NCBI RefSeq assembly: GCF_900116495.1 | Contig: NZ_FPAY01000002.1 | Span: forward strand, 1-64,000 | Length of the DNA stretch: 64,000 nt | Direction: 5' to 3' | Source of the DNA: Arthrobacter sp. ov118 | Lineage (GTDB): Bacteria > Actinomycetota > Actinomycetes > Actinomycetales > Micrococcaceae | Part shown: one piece after another, positions 58,404-64,000 of the stretch | Position numbering within the stretch: position 1 is the first letter of the stretch | Layout: each line of letters starts with the position of its first letter | Position numbers and translations under genes: made by a program | Notes under the pieces: generated by a model | Databases searched by the model: none | What the model was told of the DNA's origin: nothing | What the model saw: the letters and a program-made list of their open reading frames with translations, nothing else

Positions 58404-60151
58404 TCCAGTCCCTGAGAAATCTGCGGCTCGCTGCACAGACAGCGGGACAACACCTCACGGACGATCCGATGGTGCTCTTCCTCCAGCTGTCCCGGCGGCT
58501 GCCGTCCGCCGTGGTCCGTCCGTTGGCCCGCCTGACCGCCGCCGTCGCGCCCAGCGGCTCGGTGGCCGTTCCCGTCTTGCTCGCATCGCTTATGCGTGGA
58601 GACGACGACGACGTCTGCCGCCGCCTGCGGCTCGCTGCAGACCGGCATGTCGCGGGGGAGAAGGCCCGAAAGCTCGCAGACATTGCGCTCGTCGCTCACC
58701 GGCCCGAACTTTCGGATGTTTTGCTGTCGGCAGCAGGGAATGCGACGGGCCTCAAGTCCGCCCAGGCCCGGAGGCTGTGGCATGACGGAAACTTCAGCTC
58801 CGCCGTCGCCGTCCTGGAAGGTTCCGGCCCGGTGGGACGTCGCCAGCAGGAACGGCTGGCCGGCGAGCTGGCCGTCTACACGGGGGCGGCGCCCCGGCTC
58901 AGCCGCCAGGAGTTCAGCCCTGTTGCTGGGCGGGTATTGCATTTGCTGACGAATTCCCTGCCCCACACCGCCAGCGGATACGCGCAGAGGTCACACTCCA
59001 TCATGGTGGCCCAACAGGAAGCGGGCTGGGACGTGCTGGCCGTCACGCGGCTCGCGTATCCGGTGCAGGTGGGGAAGCTGCTGGCGCAGGCAGGCGACGT
59101 CGTCGACGGAATCCAATACCGGCGCCTCCTTCCGTCCCTGCTGGCACCCACGATGGATGCACGCCTCCAGCAACAGGCCGAGGAACTGCTGAAGGTTGCG
59201 CTGGAATTCAAGCCCAGTGTCCTGCACACGACCACACATTTCGTCAACGGACTCGTGGTCCGGGCTGTGGCCGAGGCACTGGATATTCCCTGGGTGTACG
59301 AGGTCCGCGGCCAGTTGGCAGACACTTGGGCCGCAACACGGGGACCGCAGGCCACCGCCAGCGAAAAGTACCGGCTGTTTCAGGACCGGGAGACCGAGGT
59401 CATGAGGGACGCCGATTTGGTGGTGACGCTGGGGCACGCCATGAAGGCAAACATCGTCGCCGCGGGCATCCCCGGCGAGAAAATCATCATTGCGCCCAAC
59501 GCCGTCGGCGGAGCGTTCCTCCAGCAGCCGCGGTGTACGGGCGACGCCCGCCGCGAACTCGGCCTGCCTGAGGACGGCCTTTACATCGGTACGGTCAGCA
59601 GCATTGTCGCGTATGAGGGCCTGGATGATCTCGTCCAAGCCTTTGCGCACCTTGCGCCGGAATTTCCCCAGCTGCGGCTGCTGATCGTCGGCGACGGCGT
59701 GTCCGCCCCCGCCCTTCAGGAGCAGGTCCGCGGCCTGGGACTGGCCGACAGGGCAATATTTACAGGTCGGGTACCGCGGGATCTGGCGCCGCTGTATCAC
59801 CAGGCACTGGACGTGTTCGTGGTGCCCCGGAAGGACCTGGACGTGACCCGCGCTGTGACTCCGCTGAAGCCGGTCGAGGCACTCGCGAGCTCACGACCTG
59901 TGGTGGGAAGCGACCTGCCCGCGCTTCGGGAGATAATAGACGACGGCGGCAACGGACTTTTGGTTCCTGCCGCCTCACCTGAGAAGCTTGCACACACGAT
60001 CTCGGCGTTGCTCCTCGATGAGAGCCGACGGGCATCGATGGGCCTCGCAGGCCGGGCCGCAGTCCTGGCCGAGAGGACCTGGGCTGCCAACGCCAAGACA
60101 CTGGCCGCACGTTACGCCGGGCTGCACCACGAACATGAGGAGATCGAGTAG
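58400..60151 (+). CDS. Glycosyltransferase, family 4 type, with N-terminal extension
   Basis: This 583-residue protein has an unusual N-terminal part of about 175 residues, rich in Arg, Ala and Leu helices. A GT-B domain begins VLHLLTNSLPHTASGYAQRSHSIM. The C-terminal half shows IIIAPNAVGGAF, GTVSSIVAYEGLDDLVQAFAHL, LLIVGDGVSAPALQEQV and VTPLKPVEALASSRPVVGSDLPALREII, the family 4 donor site. The extension may be a docking or helical-repeat region. The ATG overlaps the previous stop and the TAG overlaps the export permease start by one base, so this belongs to a tight operon. Confidence 0.88.
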   Translation: MIQSLRNLRLAAQTAGQHLTDDPMVLFLQLSRRLPSAVVRPLARLTAAVAPSGSVAVPVLLASLMRGDDDDVCRRLRLAADRHVAGEKARKLADIALVAHRPELSDVLLSAAGNATGLKSAQARRLWHDGNFSSAVAVLEGSGPVGRRQQERLAGELAVYTGAAPRLSRQEFSPVAGRVLHLLTNSLPHTASGYAQRSHSIMVAQQEAGWDVLAVTRLAYPVQVGKLLAQAGDVVDGIQYRRLLPSLLAPTMDARLQQQAEELLKVALEFKPSVLHTTTHFVNGLVVRAVAEALDIPWVYEVRGQLADTWAATRGPQATASEKYRLFQDRETEVMRDADLVVTLGHAMKANIVAAGIPGEKIIIAPNAVGGAFLQQPRCTGDARRELGLPEDGLYIGTVSSIVAYEGLDDLVQAFAHLAPEFPQLRLLIVGDGVSAPALQEQVRGLGLADRAIFTGRVPRDLAPLYHQALDVFVVPRKDLDVTRAVTPLKPVEALASSRPVVGSDLPALREIIDDGGNGLLVPAASPEKLAHTISALLLDESRRASMGLAGRAAVLAERTWAANAKTLAARYAGLHHEHEEIE

Positions 60152-61038
60152 TGTCCGCTGATAGTGCAATAGACGAGGAGCCGGTGGCGGTACAGCCACT
60201 CTCCGTGGATATGCGGCGGCTGACCCGTGTCGGTTCGCGGCCTAATTTCCTGGACTATCTTGTTCAGCTCTGGGACTTCCGGCAGTTCATTTTTTACGAT
60301 GCCCGCGCCCGCGTTCAAAGCGGCACCCGGCGCGACCGCCTCGGCAGCGCATGGTTGCTGCTGAACCCGATCTTCAACGGGCTGACCTACTTCCTGATTT
60401 TCGGACTGTTGCTGAAGACCAGCAAGGGTATTGAGAACTTCGTGGGATACCTGGTGGTGGGAATCTTCATCTTCCAGTTCAGCTCCGGGGCCATCACCTC
60501 CGGTGCACGCTCCATCCGCAACAACAAATCCATCGTGCAGGCGTTCAACTTCCCGCGCGCAGCGCTCCCCATCGGGGCCAACGTCCGGGAACTGCTGTCA
60601 GCCGTTCCCCTGGTCCTGGCCATGCTGCTGATCGTGGTGGTGCTGCCACCGGCAGAGGAGATCACCTGGCTCTGGATACTGGTTGTACCGGCCATACTCC
60701 TGCAGTCACTGTTTAACCTCGGCGTGGGCCTCATCCTTGCCCGGATTATTTCCCGGGTTCACGACGTCACCCACCTGCTTCCCTTCGTGCTACGGGCCTG
60801 GATGTATGGTTCGGCCATCTTCTACACTTACGACCGCTTCGTGACCCATCCCCAGGTGCTGGCACTGATCAAGCTCAATCCCTTGTTCAACGTGATCGAT
60901 ATTGTCCGGGACTGCGTTCTCTACGCCCGGGTGCCTCAATGGCAGTCCTGGGCCATTCTTGCCGCCTGGGCCTTGGGGGTCCTGGCAGTGGGAATGGTGT
61001 ACTTCTGGAAGGGGGAAGAATCCTATGGACGCGGCTGA
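60151..61038 (+). CDS. Polysaccharide/teichoic-acid export ABC permease (Wzm/TagG-like)
   Basis: This 295-residue membrane protein of the ABC2 exporter class has about six hydrophobic segments after a 50-residue cytoplasmic N-terminus. Landmarks are LGSAWLLLNPIFNGLTYFLIFGLLL, FPRAALPIGANVRELLSA and VLALIKLNPLFNVIDIVRDCVL, with the NP motifs typical of Wzm/TagG. The start is a GTG at 60151 touching the previous stop. The 3' end overlaps the ATPase gene by 14 bases. With that ATPase it should export a lipid-linked glycan made by the neighbouring glycosyltransferases. Confidence 0.9.
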   Translation: MSADSAIDEEPVAVQPLSVDMRRLTRVGSRPNFLDYLVQLWDFRQFIFYDARARVQSGTRRDRLGSAWLLLNPIFNGLTYFLIFGLLLKTSKGIENFVGYLVVGIFIFQFSSGAITSGARSIRNNKSIVQAFNFPRAALPIGANVRELLSAVPLVLAMLLIVVVLPPAEEITWLWILVVPAILLQSLFNLGVGLILARIISRVHDVTHLLPFVLRAWMYGSAIFYTYDRFVTHPQVLALIKLNPLFNVIDIVRDCVLYARVPQWQSWAILAAWALGVLAVGMVYFWKGEESYGRG

Positions 61039-61912
61039 GAAGGAAATTTTCATCGAGGGACATCCCTGTGTCGTGGTAGACAGCGTGCGGATGCGCTATC
61101 GGGTTGCCTCGACGGCCTCTTCCGACGCGGATGCCGACACGCCCAAGCCCCGGTTCCTCCGACGCGCCGTCAACAAGCCCAACATGGTGACCGTGCACGC
61201 CCTGAACGAGCTCTCCCTGGTGGTGGAACGCGGTGAGTCGGTGGGGATCATCGGCAGAAACGGGTCCGGAAAAAGCACGCTCATGAAGATCATCAGCGGC
61301 CAATCCAAACCGACATCGGGGGCGGTGTATGCCTCCAGCACACCGATCATGCTCGGCGTTAACGCGGCCCTCGTCCAGGACCTGTCCGGGGACCAGAATG
61401 TCGTGCTGGGGTGCCTCGCAATGGGCATGAGCCGGGCCGAGGTTGACCGAAAATTCAACAGCATTGTCGAACTGTCCGGACTCGAGAAATCCATTCACTT
61501 GCCGATGAAGTCCTACTCTTCAGGCATGGCGTCACGCCTCCGGTTTGCGATCGCGGCGAGCGTCGATCCGGAGATTCTCCTGGTGGATGAGGCGCTCAAT
61601 ACCGGCGATGCGCAGTTTGGAGACCGCAGCAAGCGGCGGATGGACGAGCTCCGCGAGCAGGCGGGCTGTGTGTTCGTGGTCAGCCACAGCCTAGACACCA
61701 TTAAGGACATGTGCACGCGAGTGGTCTGGCTGGACAAGGGTGACCTCATCATGGACGGCGAGCCCGGGGCAGCCATCAAGGCCTACCAGGACTTCACCCG
61801 CCACCTGTCCAAGGGCAACAACATTTCAGCCGCCAAGATACTCGAGGACGCAAAAGCGAACCTGGTGGCCACCGAGGTCCGTGGCCGGTCCTCGCGACGG
61901 AGCCGAGGTTGA
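61025..61912 (+). CDS. Polysaccharide/teichoic-acid export ATPase (Wzt/TagH-like)
   Basis: This 295-residue ATPase has Walker A IIGRNGSGKSTLMKI near residue 77, the signature YSSGMASRLRFAIAASVDP near 163 and Walker B ILLVDEALNTGD near 185, typical of glycan-export ATPases. The first 70 residues contain the VDSVRMRYRV strand and a basic loop. Only about 30 residues follow the ATPase core, so it lacks the glycan-binding C-terminal domain seen in some Wzt proteins. The ATG at 61025 has GGGGGAAG upstream and lies inside the permease end. A longer upstream frame is discarded. Confidence 0.9.
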   Translation: MDAAEKEIFIEGHPCVVVDSVRMRYRVASTASSDADADTPKPRFLRRAVNKPNMVTVHALNELSLVVERGESVGIIGRNGSGKSTLMKIISGQSKPTSGAVYASSTPIMLGVNAALVQDLSGDQNVVLGCLAMGMSRAEVDRKFNSIVELSGLEKSIHLPMKSYSSGMASRLRFAIAASVDPEILLVDEALNTGDAQFGDRSKRRMDELREQAGCVFVVSHSLDTIKDMCTRVVWLDKGDLIMDGEPGAAIKAYQDFTRHLSKGNNISAAKILEDAKANLVATEVRGRSSRRSRG

Positions 61913-63819
61913 TGGCGGGGCTCGGGACGATTCGGACAGGTCTGTGGCATCTGCGGAGGGGTGGTCCGGCGCAGTACAGGTCGTGGCGGGCGCGTCAGCG
62001 GATTGATCAGGGCTTCGCCGCACCCCGCAACGTGCAGGGCGTGCAGGCTGCCTGGACGGGACGCGGGGCCAAACGACGGCTTTCGCTGATGCCGGCCACC
62101 CTTCCCCAACAACAGCCAGCCCGGCCGGACGTGCGCGCCGCGGTGATCCTCGACGACTTCTCTGCGCTGGCCTTCGGCTATGAGTGGAGCTCCAACGCCG
62201 TGCACCCGCACACCTGGCGCAGCGACCTGGCGTCCGGTGGCTTTGACCTCCTGTTCGTCGAGTCTGCCTGGGCCGGAAACGGCGGACTGTGGCGCGGCAA
62301 GCTGACCGGCCCCAACGGGCCCAGCGACGAGTTCCGCGAGCTGGTCCAACGGTGCCGGGAGCAGGGGATTCCCACCGTTTTCTGGAACAAGGAAGACCCT
62401 CCGCACTACGAGGATTTCCTGCCGGCTGCCCGGCTGTTCGACCACGTCTTCACGTCTGATTCCGGCCGCATTGCGCAGTACACCGCCGATCTGGGGCATG
62501 ACCGCGTCGCGGTGCTGCCGTTCGCGGCCCAGCCAGCGATCCACAATCCCGTGCGGCCCCGACACGGCCGGCACCAGCGGGACGTTGCCTTTGCCGGAAT
62601 GTACTTTGCCCACAAATATCCCGAACGCCGTGCCCAGATGGATCTTCTCCTCGGCGGTGCCCTCGACGCGTCCACCCGGATGGGGACGGGCCTGGAAATA
62701 TTCTCCCGCCAGCTTGGCGGCAACGCTGAGTACCAGTTCCCCGCACCGCTGGACTCGCGCGTGGTCGGTTCGCTGACCTATGCCCAAACACTGTCCGCCT
62801 ACAAGGCGTACAAGGTTTTCCTCAACGTGAATTCCGTTGTGGACTCGCCGAGCATGTGCGCCCGGCGCATCTTTGAAATCTCCGCGTCCGGGACACCCGT
62901 CATCACCGCGCCCAGTGAGGCCATGGGACAGTTCTTCACGCCCGCGGCCGTGCCCGTCGCCGCCACCCGCAAGGAAGCCGAGCACCTCACACGCGCGCTG
63001 GTTGCGAATCCGGAGCTGAACGACCGCACCGCCCATCTGGCCCAGCGCACCATCTGGACGCACCACACATACTCCCATCGGGCAGCCACCGTGCTGCAGC
63101 ACGCCGTGCCGGACATGGCCGGGGGCGTGGCACAACCGTCCCTGTCCGTTCTGTTGCCGACCATCCGGCCCCAGAATCTGGAGCGTGTCTTCCGGACCCT
63201 CGCCAGCCAGAGGGGCGTGGAGCCGGAACTGGTGTTGCTCACCCACGGCTTCCAGCTCTCCGCCGAACGCCTGGCAGAGCTGTCCGAAAAGTCCGGGCTG
63301 AGGAACGTCGTGCTCCTGGAGGCACCGCGGGAGGTGTCGCTGGGGGAGTGCCTGAACCGGTGCGTCGCCGCGGCCAGCGGGCAGGTCCTCACCAAGATGG
63401 ACGACGACGACCACTACGGCCCGCACTATCTCAGCGACCAACTCCACGCCTTGGCCTACTCGGGCGCGGACGTCGTGGGCAAGCAGGCACACTACATGCA
63501 CCTTGAGACCTCCAACGCAGCCATTCTTCGATTTGCCGCGCGGGAACATCGGTTTACCGACTTCGTGATGGGGCCAACTATTATGGGCCGCCGGGAGGTC
63601 TTCACTGAACACCCCTTCCAGCACGTTACCGTCGGCGAGGACACCGGATTCCTCCGTGATGCCCGCGGTGCCGGCAAAACCATCTACTCGGCGGACCGCT
63701 TCAACTATTTTCAGGTCCGCACCGGAAACGGACACACCTGGCAGGTTGATGACGCTGAACTGCTCGCGTCGGGCGACCTTAAGTTCTACGGAAAGCTGAA
63801 TGATCATGTCGACATCTAA
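61912..63819 (+). CDS. Two-domain glycosyltransferase (CgeB-like plus GT2)
   Basis: This 635-residue protein joins two transferase modules. The N-terminal half (about 60-400) resembles CgeB/Spore_Cge glycosyltransferases, with PTVFWNKEDPPHYEDFLPAA, FTSDSGRIAQYTADLGHD, VAFAGMYFAHKYPERRAQMD and a SPSMCARRIFEISASGTPVITAP donor-site block. The C-terminal part (about 405-600) is a GT-A domain starting SVLLPTIRPQNLERVFRTLASQ, with KMDDDDHYGP near residue 494 supplying the DXD metal site. The start overlaps the previous stop by one base, and the 3' end overlaps the next gene by 14 bases. It may add two sugars in succession; substrates are unknown. Confidence 0.85.
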   Translation: MAGLGTIRTGLWHLRRGGPAQYRSWRARQRIDQGFAAPRNVQGVQAAWTGRGAKRRLSLMPATLPQQQPARPDVRAAVILDDFSALAFGYEWSSNAVHPHTWRSDLASGGFDLLFVESAWAGNGGLWRGKLTGPNGPSDEFRELVQRCREQGIPTVFWNKEDPPHYEDFLPAARLFDHVFTSDSGRIAQYTADLGHDRVAVLPFAAQPAIHNPVRPRHGRHQRDVAFAGMYFAHKYPERRAQMDLLLGGALDASTRMGTGLEIFSRQLGGNAEYQFPAPLDSRVVGSLTYAQTLSAYKAYKVFLNVNSVVDSPSMCARRIFEISASGTPVITAPSEAMGQFFTPAAVPVAATRKEAEHLTRALVANPELNDRTAHLAQRTIWTHHTYSHRAATVLQHAVPDMAGGVAQPSLSVLLPTIRPQNLERVFRTLASQRGVEPELVLLTHGFQLSAERLAELSEKSGLRNVVLLEAPREVSLGECLNRCVAAASGQVLTKMDDDDHYGPHYLSDQLHALAYSGADVVGKQAHYMHLETSNAAILRFAAREHRFTDFVMGPTIMGRREVFTEHPFQHVTVGEDTGFLRDARGAGKTIYSADRFNYFQVRTGNGHTWQVDDAELLASGDLKFYGKLNDHVDI

Positions 63820-64000
63820 GACCGCCGAGACGGCACCCCCGATCACGACCGTCGCCGTCGTCGGGCTGGGCTATATCGGGTTGCCCACGGCCGCCATCCT
63901 GGCCACGAACGGGCTCGACGTAATCGGCGTCGACGTCAATCCACGCACCGTGGCCGCCATCAACAACGGCGACGTGCCCTTCGTCGAACCCGACTTGGGC
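63806..64000 (+). CDS. UDP-N-acetyl-D-mannosamine dehydrogenase (WecC-like), N-terminal part
   Basis: The frame is open to the window edge, giving only the first 65 residues. The Rossmann motif VAVVGLGYIGLPTAAILATNG and the segment INNGDVPFVEPDLG match WecC-type dehydrogenases, which oxidise UDP-ManNAc to UDP-ManNAc uronate. Other UDP-sugar dehydrogenases (UDP-glucose type) differ in the second block, so WecC is favoured. The ATG at 63806 overlaps the end of the previous gene. It indicates that the exported glycan contains an uronic acid. Confidence 0.8.
   Translation, partial: MSTSKTAETAPPITTVAVVGLGYIGLPTAAILATNGLDVIGVDVNPRTVAAINNGDVPFVEPDLG

Noticed and set aside
60902..61024. Longer start for the export ATPase
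   Set aside because: It lies inside the permease gene and lacks ATPase-family sequence. The ATG at 61025 has a ribosome site.
61783..63846. A minus-strand open frame of 687 codons opposite the dual glycosyltransferase
   Set aside because: It is antisense to a gene with clear transferase motifs and has no domain features of its own.

Overview
The window is one contiguous stretch of a high-GC actinobacterial chromosome. Gene content and order fit the Micrococcaceae, and an Arthrobacter-like organism is the best guess. The reasons are an NdgR-type IclR regulator divergent from leuCD, an ilvBNC operon behind a peptide attenuator followed by serA, metG and leuB, a DUF222 HNH endonuclease, the murA-plsC-gpsA-ddl-DUF3515 run, an ArfC/sunset-domain protein and the frequency of apparently leaderless genes. 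No phage, insertion sequence or CRISPR array is visible.

Left end (1-6284): a three-gene cluster reads left to right. It holds the end of an EctB-type diaminobutyrate aminotransferase, an aspartate kinase with an unusual regulatory region, and a 1437-residue adenylation-carrier-membrane synthetase. The last has the architecture of epsilon-poly-lysine synthetase (A, T, three pairs of membrane segments, three left-handed beta-helix acyltransferase-like domains). Together they suggest dedicated supply and polymerisation of L-2,4-diaminobutyrate, that is a poly-diaminobutyrate cationic polymer. This is the most interesting system in the window.

6303-20561: mostly leftward genes for an RND exporter, malate:quinone oxidoreductase (mqo), a peptide-type binding lipoprotein, a fasciclin lipoprotein, tRNA-Leu and a Bcp peroxiredoxin. 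A MarR regulator, two small or hypothetical proteins, tRNA-Lys, a soluble glucose-dehydrogenase-like lipoprotein, an ArfC/sunset protein and a LysR regulator follow.

20661-41320: branched-chain amino acid and housekeeping metabolism. The order is ilvD, attenuator leader peptide, ilvBNC, serA, an ABC transporter pair (FtsX-type permease and ATPase), metG, leuB, ilvE, a metallo-beta-lactamase-fold hydrolase, a fumarylacetoacetase-family hydrolase, a multicopper oxidase, gltX and a HAD hydrolase. A shared operator-like motif (ATAGTGAGACG) lies before ilvB and leuB and, with one mismatch, between the IclR regulator and leuC. This outlines a leucine/valine regulon.

41670-51358: tRNA-Gln and tRNA-Glu, a translationally coupled pair of membrane-anchored dynamin-like GTPases, a DUF1697 protein, the IclR regulator divergent from leuCD, and a convergent HNH endonuclease. 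The coding end of the HNH gene runs through the leuCD terminator. A repeat-bearing non-coding stretch follows.

51359-64000: an envelope block (murA, plsC-like acyltransferase, gpsA, ddl, DUF3515 lipoprotein) runs into a surface-polysaccharide locus. This locus has a proline-rich membrane protein, two GT4 glycosyltransferases, a Wzm/Wzt-like export ABC transporter, a two-domain glycosyltransferase and the start of a UDP-ManNAc dehydrogenase cut by the window edge.
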